This document shows, one piece after another, positions 47,586 to 57,377 of a stretch of DNA of 64,000 nt. A model generated the notes under the pieces. The model made no database searches. It had not been told where the DNA came from and saw only the letters and a program-made list of their open reading frames with translations. The DNA comes from Gemmatimonadota bacterium (lineage in GTDB: Bacteria > Gemmatimonadota > Gemmatimonadetes > Gemmatimonadales > GWC2-71-9), in assembly GCA_016713435.1 (NCBI GenBank), contig JADJPD010000001.1, positions 186,001 through 250,000 on the forward strand. Reading direction: 5' to 3'. The stretch's first letter is position 1. Each line of letters starts with the position of its first letter. Made by a program: the position numbers and the translations under genes.

Positions 47586-48511
47586 TCAGGCAGTGGGGCG
47601 GTAGACGTCGGTGCTGAGGTACTTGAGGCCCGAGTCGCAGAGGAGTGTCACCACGGTCTTCCCCGCCCCGAGCCGCCGTGCCATCTCGAGGGCGGCGAGG
47701 ACGTTGGCGCCGGAGCTGGTGCCGGCGAAGAGCGCTTCCTCCCGTGCCAGGCGGCGGGTCATGGCCTTGGCGTCGGCGGTGGGGATGGCGAGGAGGTCGT
47801 CCACCAGGGCGGCGTCGTAGAGCGGCGGGCGGTAGCCGATGCCGACGCCCTCGATCTTGTGCGGGCCGGGCTCCCCGCCCGCGAGCACCGCGGACTCCGC
47901 CTACTCCACGATGCCGAGCCGCACCGACGGCTTGTGGCGCTTGAGCACGGTGGCGACCCCGCGGCTCGAGGCGCCGGTGCCCACCGTGTGCACGAACGCA
48001 TCCACCTGCCCCTCCGTCTGCCGCCAGATCTCCTCGCCGAGCGCGTGGTAGCCGGCGATGCTGTCGGCGTTCTCGAGCTGGTTGCTCCACCAGGCGCCGG
48101 GGTCCTGCGCCAGCTCGCTGGCGCGGGCGATCATGTCGAGGATGAGCTTCTTCGTGGTCTTCCCGCCCTCGCTCGGCACCAGGACCAGCTCGGCGCCGAG
48201 CGCGGCCATGTGGTCGCGCTTCTCCTGGCTGAAGGCGTCGCTGGTGACGATGCGGATGCGGTAGCCGCGCGCCGCGGCCACCAGGGCCAGCGAGGTGCCG
48301 GTGCTGCCGCCGGTGTACTCCACGATCGTGCCGCCGGGCCGGAGCGCCCCCGAGGCTTCGGCGGCGGTGATGACGCCGAGGGCCATGCGGTCCTTCATGC
48401 TGCCGGTGGGGTTCTCCCACTCGAGCTTGGCGAAGACCCGCGCGGCGCCGGGGGCACCACGCGGGTCAGCTCCACGAGGGTGGTGTTGCCGATGGCGGCG
48501 AGGATGTCCAT
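47586..48511 (-). pseudogene. Cysteine synthase-like gene, broken by a frame change and an amber codon
   Basis: PLP-dependent O-acetylserine sulfhydrylase family. The ATG at 48511 starts MDILAAIGNTTLVELTRVVP. Near 48450 the frame changes, then FAKLEWENPTGSMKDRMA carries the PLP Lys. GGSTGTSLALVAAARG and GTGASSRG follow. An in-frame TAG (47898-47900) then interrupts where most homologues read VEPAES, after which VLAGGEPGPHKIEG and GTSSGANVLAAL complete the fold. All binding motifs remain intact on both sides. The amber needs two base changes from the expected codon, so this may be true decay rather than a single error. Confidence 0.75.
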
Positions 48512-48587
48512 GGCGGGCTCCGGAAGGCGGAAAGGCGTCACTGTATAGTGCGCCCTCGCCACGCCTGGCGCGACATCCGGGCGGGCC

Positions 48588-49088
48588 TCACGCCCCGCGG
48601 TACGCCTTCTCCAGCGCCGCGATGTCCATCTTCTTCATCGCCAGCATGGCCACCATCGCGCGCTCGGCGGCGGCGTCCATGCCCTGCTCGAACCAGGTCT
48701 CCATCACCCGGGGCACCACCTGCCAGGAGAGGCCCCAGCGGTCCTTGAGCCAGCCGCAGACCTGGGCGTTGGGGTCGCCACCGGCGCCGAGCTGGCGCCA
48801 GTAGTGGTCGATCTCGTCCTGCGTGTCGCAGAACACCTGCAGGGAGACGGCCTCGTTGAACTGGAAGATGGGGCCGCCGTTGAGCGCGGTGAGCGGCTGG
48901 CCGTCGAGCTCGAAGGCGATGGTCATCACCGAGCCGGCGGCGCGGCGGTGGATCTCCTTGCCGGCCTCGCCGTAGCGCGTGATGGCGGTGATGCGGGAGT
49001 TGGGGAAGACGCCGACGTAGAAGTTGGCGGCCTGCTCGGCCTGGTCGGCGAACCAGAGGCAGGGGGAGATGCGGCGCAGGGTGGGCAT
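48588..49088 (-). CDS. PhnB-like VOC superfamily protein
   Basis: 166 residues; AAGGAG precedes the ATG at 49088. Typical PhnB/3-demethylubiquinone-methyltransferase-like glyoxalase fold: FADQAEQAANFYVGVFPNS, FELDGQPLTALNGGP, DRWGLSWQVVPRV. Metal-dependent lyase or binding protein of unknown substrate. Confidence 0.88.
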   Translation of the reverse strand: MPTLRRISPCLWFADQAEQAANFYVGVFPNSRITAITRYGEAGKEIHRRAAGSVMTIAFELDGQPLTALNGGPIFQFNEAVSLQVFCDTQDEIDHYWRQLGAGGDPNAQVCGWLKDRWGLSWQVVPRVMETWFEQGMDAAAERAMVAMLAMKKMDIAALEKAYRGA

Positions 49089-49180
49089 GCGGCTCCTTGG
49101 CGGGTGGAGCCGACAGAGATAGCCGCGCGGACGGGGAGGCGCCAGCGCGGCCAATTGTCGAACAGGGCCTGGCCTCCAGC

Positions 49181-49203
49181 GGGCCCGAGCGGCGCTCGGG
49201 CCC
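49181..49203 (-). terminator. Hairpin downstream of the PEP-CTERM-like gene
   Basis: 10-bp perfect stem (49181-49190 with 49194-49203) and 3-base loop, 34 bp beyond the stop of the minus-strand gene. No T-run. Confidence 0.5.
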
Positions 49204-49236
49204 TACGGGAGGCTTGAGAGGTGGCGAGGGGGGCGT

Positions 49237-50037
49237 TCAGGAGTCGTTGCGCCGCCGACGGCGCACGAGCGCCATCCCCGCGAGACCCGTCGCCACGAGC
49301 GTGAGGCTGACCGGCCTGGGTGTCACGGTGACGCAGTCGCTCTCCGGGCCGGTGCTGCAGCCGCTGGCGCCGTTGAAGCCTCCGCCGCCGTCCATGGTCC
49401 AGCTCAGCTCCCAGTCCTCCGCCGTGGAGGGGATGTCGACCACCATCCAGAACTCCACCCAGCCGGACTGGCCGGCGGGGGTGCAGGTCTGGTAGGCGCC
49501 GCTGAAGCCCTGCGGGGTCCCCTCGAACTCGGGTGCGTTGGGGTCGATGGGGAGCGCGTCGCAGCCGAAGATGCCCTTGCCGAAGGTGTTGAGGTACCAC
49601 GACGAGACCATGACATCGCCACCATCCCCGGGGACCTGCATGCCGAGGGTCGGATCCCAGACGCCCGGCGACTGCCCGAGGCTGCCGACGGGCCCCGACG
49701 TGGTGACGCCGGTGATCGGCCAGCGGAGCCCGGGGATGGAGTCCATCGGGAAGTAGTGCGTCAGTCCTGGCCGGCCCGTCAGCGTGAAGCTGCTGATGGA
49801 GGTGGGCCCGACGTTGTCGTACCCGTAGCTGTTGCCCTGGCGGTTCTGGACCTGGAGCACCAGGGCCGAGCCGGTCGGCGTCGAGATCACCTGGATGCGC
49901 ACACTGGCGCAGGTGTGGAACGCGCCGGAGGTGCAGTAGTTGAGGTACTCGCGCGTGGTGACCACGGGGGCGTCGGCGTGGAGCGCGGCGGGGGCCAGGG
50001 CGGCGACGGCGAGGAACGGCAGGAAGCGGCGGGACAT
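49237..50037 (-). CDS. Secreted protein with PEP-CTERM-like sorting tail
   Basis: 266 residues. Signal peptide about 1-22 (FLPFLAVAALAPAALHA). The mature domain is beta-rich with paired Cys. The C-terminus shows TPRPVSLTLVATGLAGMAL followed by five Arg: a Pro-containing motif, hydrophobic helix and Arg cluster, the layout of PEP-CTERM exosortase substrates (the usual PEP reads PRP). Substrates of this kind are surface or exopolysaccharide-associated. No exosortase is encoded in the window. Confidence 0.75.
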   Translation of the reverse strand: MSRRFLPFLAVAALAPAALHADAPVVTTREYLNYCTSGAFHTCASVRIQVISTPTGSALVLQVQNRQGNSYGYDNVGPTSISSFTLTGRPGLTHYFPMDSIPGLRWPITGVTTSGPVGSLGQSPGVWDPTLGMQVPGDGGDVMVSSWYLNTFGKGIFGCDALPIDPNAPEFEGTPQGFSGAYQTCTPAGQSGWVEFWMVVDIPSTAEDWELSWTMDGGGGFNGASGCSTGPESDCVTVTPRPVSLTLVATGLAGMALVRRRRRNDS

Positions 50038-50190
50038 GGGAGCCTCCCGGGAGGATTCCGTGGAGGGAGTGGGGACCTGCGAGCGCATCCTAACAGTAGG
50101 CACTGTCCCGCCGTGCGCCACTGTCGCCGGGGTGCGACAGTGGCGGGCGGGGCTTCATGAAGGAGTGGGGCGTGCGGGTATCCCCGGTGG

Positions 50191-52128
50191 CTAGGGGGAG
50201 ACCCGCACCTCGACCTCCGGCGGGAAGGCCTGCCGCACGGCCGGCGTGACCCCCTGCCCCGACACGTCCACCCGCCGGAGCCGCGGCAGCGCCGCGAGCT
50301 TCGCCACGCCGACGTCGGTGATGCCGGCGATGGCCGAGAGGGTGATCTCCTCGAGGCTCGGGATGGTGGCGAGGAGTTCGCAGCTCCGGTCGGTGATGTG
50401 GTTGTAGCTGACGAAGTACTTGCGGAGGTTGGGGAGGGCGGTGAGGTGGCTCGTGGCCTCGTCCCCCGTCTCACGGCAGTACATGAGGGTGAGTTCCTCG
50501 AGCCGTGCGCACCGGCCGATGTGGCGGTAGCCGGGGTCGGGGACGCCCATGGGCATGAGCTGACGGAGCGCCGGGAACTCCGGCAGGAGCGCCAGCGCCT
50601 GGTCGCTCACCCCGCGGAGCCCCAGCGCCATGCGGGCCATCGACGGCATCGTCGCAAAGGCGCGGAAGCCGCGGTCGCCGAAGTGCATGGTCTCGCGGCC
50701 CCAGATGCCGGCCAGGGTGCGGGAGCGGGCGAGCGCCACCCAGCCGTCGTCGGTGGCCTCGGTGTCCTGGCAGCTGAGGAAGCGAAGCGCGGGGAGCGCC
50801 GCGATGACGCCCATGGTGGCATCGCCGGCGGGATAGGCGAGCCAGGCGAGGTTCGGGAGCGTCGCGAGCTCGGCGAGGCCGGCCGCGCCGATGCCGTTGT
50901 CGGCCTGGTCGAGGTTGAGGGCGAAGAGGCCGCTGAGCCCGTGGAGCTGGCGGAGGCCGGCGTCGCTGAAGCGGCCGCGGAGGAAGAGGTGGTTGGGCTT
51001 GGTGTCGAAGTCGAGCAGCCCGATCGCCGGGGCGGGCTCGCGCCAGGTGCGCCACGCGGGGAATTCCCGGAGCAGCCCGAGCCCCACGTCGGTGACGCCC
51101 ATGCCGCTCTTGAAGTCGGCGAGGTCGGGGTGGCCGGCGAGGGCGCGGAGGGCGCCGTCGCCGGTGCGGGTCCACATGAGGTCCACCGCGCGGAGCTTCG
51201 GGAGGCGCGCCAGCACGCCGAGGCCGGCGTCGGTGACGCGGGTGCCGCCCAGGTTGAGGGTCTCGAGCTGCGTGAAGCTGGCGAGGACGCCGAGGCCGGC
51301 GTCGGTGATGGCGGTGCCGCCGAGGTCCAGGTGCCGGAGGAGCGGGAGGGCCGCGAGGTGCTGGAGCCCGGCATCGGTGAGCGCCTTGCAGCCGCCCAGG
51401 TCCAGCGTGGTGAGGTGCGCGCAGCCGGTGAGGGTGGCGGCCAGGGCATCAGTGAGCTGGCCGTGCGCGGCGAAGCCCTCGGCGCCGGGATCGCGGAGCC
51501 GCTCGAGCGTGGCGCCCCAGTCGCGGGTGTGGCGGTCGGGGAGGCCGCGCGGCGCGCCGGGCCAGAGCACCTCGGTGGGGCGCGCGGTGTAGGGACCGCC
51601 CGGGGCGCGATGGCTCACGTCGTGAACGAGCGCGTCCCACGAGCGGTAGCCGTGCTCGCGGGCAATCAGCGTGCGCGCGTCGTCGAGGGTGATGTCGATG
51701 CTGTTGTCGGGGTCCTGGTCGGGGAGGCCCAGGTCGAGGCGTACGTAGCGCTTCATGCCGGCCCACGCGCGCCGGTGCCACGTCAGGCGATAGTGCCGTT
51801 CCATGGCCTCGGGCGTGCCGAGGCGGTAGGCCTGCAGCAGCGCGTCGGCCTTCTCCTCATAGGGGGCGAGGGCGGCGAGGTTGCCGGCGGCGGCGCGCTC
51901 GAGTGCGGCCTTCACCTCGCGCCAGCCGGGAAAGCCGAGTTCGCGCGCGAGGGCGTGCTGGAGGTCGCGCAGGGTGGGCGCGGGCGGCACGCGCTCCAGC
52001 GCGCGGGCCAGCCGGGCAAGCGCCTCGGCGTCGCCGGCCTTGAGGCGGCGGAGCCACTGCTTGGCTTCCTTCTGGAGACTCTCGAGCGAGCGGCGGGGCG
52101 GGACGGGATACTGCTCAGGTACGGGCAT
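50191..52128 (-). CDS. Leucine-rich repeat protein with N-terminal ankyrin-protein-type motifs
   Basis: 645 residues, no signal peptide, so probably cytoplasmic. The N-terminal ~200 residues contain two copies of the LRDLQHALARELGFPGWREV type motif (second: LDDARTLIAREHGYRSWDAL), usual at the head of bacterial ankyrin-repeat proteins. From about 290 it is a chain of LRRs of the RNI type (LTTLDLGGCKALTDAGLQHL, LETLNLGGTRVTDAGLGVL). GGAGGAAGG precedes the ATG at 52128. It is divergent from a BTAD regulator with 265 bp between, so may be its target. Binding partner unknown. Confidence 0.85.
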   Translation of the reverse strand: MPVPEQYPVPPRRSLESLQKEAKQWLRRLKAGDAEALARLARALERVPPAPTLRDLQHALARELGFPGWREVKAALERAAAGNLAALAPYEEKADALLQAYRLGTPEAMERHYRLTWHRRAWAGMKRYVRLDLGLPDQDPDNSIDITLDDARTLIAREHGYRSWDALVHDVSHRAPGGPYTARPTEVLWPGAPRGLPDRHTRDWGATLERLRDPGAEGFAAHGQLTDALAATLTGCAHLTTLDLGGCKALTDAGLQHLAALPLLRHLDLGGTAITDAGLGVLASFTQLETLNLGGTRVTDAGLGVLARLPKLRAVDLMWTRTGDGALRALAGHPDLADFKSGMGVTDVGLGLLREFPAWRTWREPAPAIGLLDFDTKPNHLFLRGRFSDAGLRQLHGLSGLFALNLDQADNGIGAAGLAELATLPNLAWLAYPAGDATMGVIAALPALRFLSCQDTEATDDGWVALARSRTLAGIWGRETMHFGDRGFRAFATMPSMARMALGLRGVSDQALALLPEFPALRQLMPMGVPDPGYRHIGRCARLEELTLMYCRETGDEATSHLTALPNLRKYFVSYNHITDRSCELLATIPSLEEITLSAIAGITDVGVAKLAALPRLRRVDVSGQGVTPAVRQAFPPEVEVRVSP

Positions 52129-52393
52129 GGGCCTTCCTCCGATGCGCCTCCGGTCCGCTGAGCGTGAGGCTCGGAAGAAGGATCCAGTCGGAGCGGCCGG
52201 ATACATCCGGCCGCACAGCGAATCCGGCTGGGTGGGAGGATTCCCTTGCCGCGGACAGGAGGCGCCCCAGTGGCGCGCTGGCTCCAACCTCCGCTGCGGG
52301 ACCCGTCCGGTCAAGAGCGGCCCCGGCCGGTGCCGCGGCGCCGGGGGCGGCGGCTGCCTTGCGAGACCTGCACGGGCCGGTACCTTAGGGCCA
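52129..52393. promoter_or_regulatory. Divergent promoter region of LRR gene and BTAD regulator
   Basis: 265 bp without a supported gene between two divergent starts. It must hold both promoters; I could not pick convincing -35/-10 pairs. Confidence 0.4.
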
Positions 52394-54703
52394 TGATCCT
52401 CCTTCGGACCCTCGGAGCGATCGACCTCACCGCATCAGATGGCCGGACCCTGGACGAGCTGCTGGCACAGCCGAAGCGGCTGGCCGTGCTCGCCTACCTG
52501 GCTGCGCCCGCGCCCGGCACCTGGCACCGGCGCGACCTCCTCACGTCCGTCTTCTGGCCCGAGCTGGACCAGGGCAAGGCGCGCACCGCGCTCCGCAACG
52601 GCCTCTACATCCTCCGCCGCCACCTCGGCACCGACGTCATCCGCACCCGGGGCGACGAGGATGTGGCGCTCGATCCCGCCCTCCTCACCACCGACGCGGC
52701 CGAGTTCTGCCATGAGGTGCAGGCGGGCCGCCAGGCCGAGGCGCTGGCGCGCTACCGGGGCCCGTACCTGCCCGGGCTGTTCGTGCGCGGCAGCGAGGGT
52801 TTCGAGGCATGGCTCGAGCGGGAACGCCAGGAGCTCGCCGCCCGGGCCACGCGCGTGGCGCGCGAGCTGTCGCTGGCCTGTGAGGCGGCCGGAAACGGGG
52901 AGGGCGCGGCCGAGGCGCAGGCCCGCCTGGTGGAGCTGCAGCCGAGTGATGAGGCGGCCGTCCGCCGCCTCATGACGCTGCACGAGCGCGCCGGCAATCG
53001 TGGCAGGGCGCTCGCGGCCTACGAGCAGCTGGCGGCGCACCTCCGCGCCGAACTGGACGCGGAGCCATCGGCGGAGACGCTGCGGCAGGCGGTCCTGCGG
53101 ACTCGTGGCCCCGTCCGCGCCCGACCCGGCTCCGCCCCCCGCGCCGGCACCTGCGACCGCGCTAGCGGCTGCGGTTCCCACGTGGGTCGCGGCCCCTGCC
53201 CCGCGGCGGACCGCAGCGCGCTGGTGGGCGGTGGCCACCCTCGGCCTCGTGGTGCTCGTCACGGCGGTGCGGTACCAGGCGGAGGCGGCGCCCGGGCCGC
53301 CCCTGCCGCAGGTGCTGCTGCCCCTGCGGAACCTCTCCGGCGACAGCGCCAGCGACGATCTCGCGCGCGGCCTGGGCGACGCGCTGGCGCGCCGTCTGTC
53401 CGTCGTGCCGGGACTCACGCTGCGCCACACCTGGCGCGGCGACTGGCCCCAGGCGGCAGCGGACTCCCTCCCGCTCCTCGCCACCGCCTTCACGGCCACC
53501 CGCGCCCTCGAGGGCCAGCTGTTCCGGGACGGCGACTCCCTGCGCGTGCGCGTCGAGGAGGTGGACCTCACCACGGGGGAGCGGGTCGAGGTGGCCACGG
53601 CCGCGCTCGGCCCCCTCGGCGTGGACGACGCGGCGAGCCGGCTCGCCGCGGGCGTGGTGGGGCACCTGCTGCGGCGCCCGCTACCCGAGGACCCGCGGCC
53701 GGCCCGCGGACCGGTGGCGCCCGAGGCGTATCGCCTGACACTGGCCGGCTGGAGCCGGCTGATGGGGCCGGAGGACCAGTCGGAGGCGCGTGACCTCTTC
53801 CTCCGGGCCACGCAGGCGGACCCTTCCTATGCCCGCGCCTGGTCGGGCCTCAGCTCGGCCTGGAGCGCGGCCGCGGTGAACGGCCGGGTGCCGTGGGCCG
53901 AGGGCGCCGCGCGGGCGGAGGCCGCGGCGCGGCGCGCCCTGGCGCTCGACTCGCTCGAGGGCACCGCCTGGGCCAACCTGGGCCTCCTCGCCACGCTCTC
54001 GCAGCGGAGCCTGGCCGCGGGCGCGCCGTACTTCGAGCGCGCCCTGCAGGCGGAGCCCGGCAACCCGGAGATCCACATGGTGCGGGGTACCCTGCTCCGC
54101 TATGCCCGGACCTGGGACGAGGCCCGGGATGCGGAGCGCACCGCCCGCGCGCTCGACCCGCTCTCCGCTTTCTATGCCGAGCGCGAGGCGCACACCGCCC
54201 TCTGCCGGGGCCGCGCGGCGGAGGCGCTGCCGCTGTACCAGGCCCAGGTGGAGCTCAACCCCCGGCTGCGGTCCGGCCTCTCGGCGTGGCCCGCTCGCTG
54301 GCACGGCTCCGGCCGGTGGGACGAGGCCATCGCCGAGTTGCGGACGCTGGCGCGCAGCATGGGAGACACCGCGACCGCCACGAGCTGCCCGGCGCCCGCG
54401 GCGCGGACGGTTACTGGGCCCTCGGCACCGCGAGGGGAGGCCCTGCTGCAGCGCCGACTCCGGGCGGCCGAGCGAGGCTGGGTGGCGCACTACCTGATCG
54501 AGGTGGCGCAGGTGGGCGCGGGCCACATCGAGGAGGGGATGGCGGGCCTCGAGGCCGAGGTGGCGGCCGGGAGTCGCATGGTGTACAAGCTTCCCTGCAA
54601 CCCCGAGATCGATGAAGTCCGCGACACGCCCAGGTTCCAGCGGCTGCTGGAGCGCGCGGCATGGCCTGCCGCTCGGTTCGCGCCCGCCACGGCGTCCAGA
54701 TAA
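52394..54703 (+). CDS. BTAD/SARP-type regulator fused to membrane segment, TolB-like domain and TPRs (frame changes)
   Basis: One-component transcriptional regulator of about 768 residues. The OmpR-like winged helix (1-95: RRDLLTSVFWPELDQGKART) is followed by the BTAD helical domain (about 97-245). The frame changes near 53100, after which one transmembrane helix (WWAVATLGLVVLVTAV), a TolB/CadC-like domain (VLLPLRNLSGDSASDDLARG) and TPRs follow. Between about 54370 and 54435 a neighbouring frame reads more naturally (ELPGARGADGYWALGTARG), suggesting a compensated pair of indels. Membrane-tethered regulators of this build are common in Gemmatimonadota, from memory. Confidence 0.8.
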
Positions 54704-54807
54704 CAGCCTTCCGCCCCCGAAACACCCCGCACGACAGCCAGCAGACGGGCCATCCACGGCCCCCTCCGAAGTTGGGCGCTCCATCCCCAACCACCGGAGG
54801 CTTCACC

Positions 54808-56270
54808 ATGCATCGCCAGCTTGGCCCCGCCCTGCTCGTCACCCTCGTCCTGTCGGCCTGCAGCGAGCCGGCGTCGGGACCGTCGGAAGGCCGGCTTCGT
54901 GTCCCAGCCGCGGCCCACGGCCCCGGGACCGTCCTCGTCTGCCACAAGGGTCGCCCCAAGGAACTCCCGCCCGCCGCGCTCGGCGGCCACCTCTCTCACG
55001 GCGACTACGTCGCCGAGCTGCTGGTGGACCCCGCCACCACGCTGGTTAAGGACGGTGTCCACTTCCGCCGCCTGACGGATGCCATCCCTCGGGGCGCGGG
55101 CGGCGCGAGTGAGCAACGACGAGGAAACCTCGGGCGCCTGCCGCATCACCATCCTGGCGGCAGCCGGGACCTACGTGGGGAGCTTCGAGGGCCACGACCG
55201 ACCCGACGCTCGAGGCGTTCCCGCTCATCATTGACGTGCCGGACATCACCCTCCAGGGCGCGCTGGACATGGAGGTCGACAGCCTCGGCCGGGCCACCGG
55301 TGCGTCGGTGGGTGGCGGGCCCGTGTCGGCGCTCCGGCCCAACCGGGCGCTGGCCACGCCGCCGGCGCTCACCGAAGCCCCCATCGTCGTGGTGGGGCAC
55401 CCGGGCGGCTTCGCCGGTAACGGAGTGGAGATCCGGGGGTTCGCGTTCAGCTGGGGCGGGGCCGCGGGGACCACCGGGGGCGTGGGCATCGTGGGCCTGC
55501 GGGCCAACAACCTGACCATCGAGGGGAATCGCTTCGAGGCGGGGTACGTCACCGCCACCGACCTCCGCGCCTCCAACGCGACGGTGCGCCACAACGCAGG
55601 GCTCGGCCTCGGCGCCAACTGCAGCTTCTGCCTGACCGGCCCCGGCAGCTACACGGTTGACGGGAACAGCCTGCTGAACGGCGGGCTCGGCGGCGCGTTC
55701 GTGCTGGCCGTCATCGCCCATGCGCCGATCGCGGCGGGCGCCGCCCCCGCGGCGGCCATCGAGCCCTACGTGCTGCCGGCCTCGGCGCACGTTGATGCCA
55801 CCATCCGCAACAACGAGTTCCGGGGCCACGTCCGGAAGCCCGTCGGCTTCGGGGTGCGGGTCGGCGCCGTCGGGTCCGGGGCCGCCGGCGTACCGCAGTC
55901 GAGCACGGTGCTCGTGGAGGGCAACACCCTGACCCGGAACACCTTCAACATCATCACCGACGCGGCGTTCCCGGCCGTGGGCGCCACCGGGAACATCAGC
56001 CTCACGCTGGCCGGGAACGCGATCTCGGTGGCCTGCCAGACCGACCTTTTCGTAACCTTCTCGCGCCAGAACACGGTGCTGCCGCCCCCCGTCACGCCCC
56101 CGCCGATGGTGCGCAACTCGAGCTACCAGCTAACGCTCGGCGGCGACGTCGCGTGGGCCAATGCGTGGTACTACCACCCGGCTGGGCTCGGGAACACGCT
56201 GACGGTGGACGGCACGCCGATTGCCAACGCGGTGAACGTGCCGTACGACGCGACCCGCAGCTGCCCCTGA
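54808..56270 (+). CDS. Beta-helix lipoprotein (two frame changes)
   Basis: GGAGG precedes the ATG at 54808; lipobox LSAC. Frame 1 holds VLVCHKGRPKELPPAALGGH, a short Cys-containing segment. Near 55090 the frame moves (SNDEETSGACRITILAAAGT), and again near 55187 (PTLEAFPLIIDVPDITLQGA). It then continues as a parallel beta-helix (NNLTIEGNRFEAGYVTATDL, ATVRHNAGLG) to 56270. The joined product is about 487 residues, cell-surface or periplasmic. Function unknown. Confidence 0.7.
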
Positions 56271-56301
56271 GACGACCGCAGCCCGCAGCGGGCATGAAGG
56301 A

Positions 56302-56338
56302 CTCGCGTCCCGGGCCCCCAAGGGGCTTGGGACGCGAG
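56302..56338. terminator. Palindrome of the CTCGCGTCCC family between convergent genes
   Basis: CTCGCGTCCC (56302-56311) pairs with GGGACGCGAG (56329-56338), with a further inner CCCC/GGGG pairing. It is preceded by TGAAGGA. The same core occurs at 61246-61284. Confidence 0.65.
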
Positions 56339-56361
56339 GCGCTTATCCACCCTCGTGGCGA

Positions 56362-56789
56362 TCAATACAGCTGCCCCATCACCTGGGCCGTGACGTCATC
56401 GAGGCCCAGGTACTTCCAGTTCGAGGTGCTGGTCATGCGGCCATACGCCAGCGCGATCACGCGCTTCGGCTTGACCATGCGCAGGAATCCCGGCTCCACG
56501 GCCAGGATGGCCACGCCGAGGGGATGCGCCGCCGACTTCCCGGGCGCCCACGTAGGTGAGGAGGCGCAGGGGCCTCCTCCTTCATGGCCACGGTGTCGTG
56601 GGAGCGGGTGAGGTACCCCATCCGCTTGATGCACGGGCCCGCCCGGCAGTCGTCCGGCAAGGTTACCGCCTCGAACATCTCCCCGTTAGGCGTGGTGACC
56701 TGCGCCATCCCGTAGTTCTGCTGCCGCTGCCGCCGCACGTAGAGCCCGAGCCCCGCGAGGAGAAGGAGGAGGATGAGCAGCTTGGCCAT
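56362..56789 (-). CDS. Small single-span membrane protein (one frame change)
   Basis: About 142 residues when two frames are joined. N-terminal helix LLILLLLLAGLGLYV, basic stop-transfer, a CRAGPC motif, then at about 56540-56575 (a GGAGG/CCTCC run) the frame changes and WAPGKSAAHPLGVAILAVEP and the tail SNWKYLGLDDVTAQVMGQLY follow. Family not recognised. Confidence 0.55.
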
Positions 56790-56837
56790 GGGGGTCGGCT
56801 CGCGGGACAGGGGATCGGGACGGTGCGCGGAAACGTG

Positions 56838-57134
56838 TCAGGCCGTGGTGCGATCACCCAGGCCGTGCGCGGCGAGCCAGGCGGCCAGCTCGTCGGCCGT
56901 GCCGAGGATGCCGGCGTGCTCCTCCAGCGCGGGATGGACCATGCCCTGCGGGTAGCTGGTGGGCTCGCCGGTATCCTGGTTCACCACCCAGCAGTGGAGG
57001 AAGTCGCGCGGGCAGCCCTGCAGGACGGTGCGCGGGGTGCGGCCGACGAGATCCGCCACCGCGCCGTAGGTGGCCCGCTGGTGGTGGCGCGCCAGGAGCT
57101 GCAGGATGGCCTTCAGGCTGAAGACAGGGGGCAT
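56838..57134 (-). CDS. Duplicated ~100-residue protein, intact copy
   Basis: 98 residues. The middle (RATYGAVADLVGRTPRTVLQ then CWVVNQDTGEP) resembles the winged-helix part of alkyltransferase-like proteins (TYG...VA and VVN segments) but lacks their PCHR motif, so the match is tentative. A second copy lies at 61349-61650 with very high identity. The start at 57134 reads MPPVFSLKAILQLLARHHQ. Confidence 0.65.
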   Translation of the reverse strand: MPPVFSLKAILQLLARHHQRATYGAVADLVGRTPRTVLQGCPRDFLHCWVVNQDTGEPTSYPQGMVHPALEEHAGILGTADELAAWLAAHGLGDRTTA

Positions 57135-57377
57135 GTCAGGCGCTCGGCCGTGGGAATGGAGATAGGGTAGCCATTACCGTGAGTTGCCGCCAGACGGCCA
57201 CAGGCTGAAGCCCGAGCTCGGCCGGATCCCGCTGAAGCGGGTACGGCAGGTCGAGGCTGGCCCGACCTTCGGGTGCTTGAGCAGATCGCGATGTTCGCGT
57301 GGGGCCGGAACGCGGCTCCGCAACTCGGCTTCGGGATCGAGTTGCCGGAGCGGCGATCCGGCACCACGGACTGCAGC
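57135..57377. other. Palindrome-rich gap
   Basis: 243 bp without a supported gene; contains GCTGAAGC-type short hairpins (for example CCGCTGAAGCGG near 57228) and other inverted repeats, similar in style to the array at 61202-61330. Confidence 0.4.
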
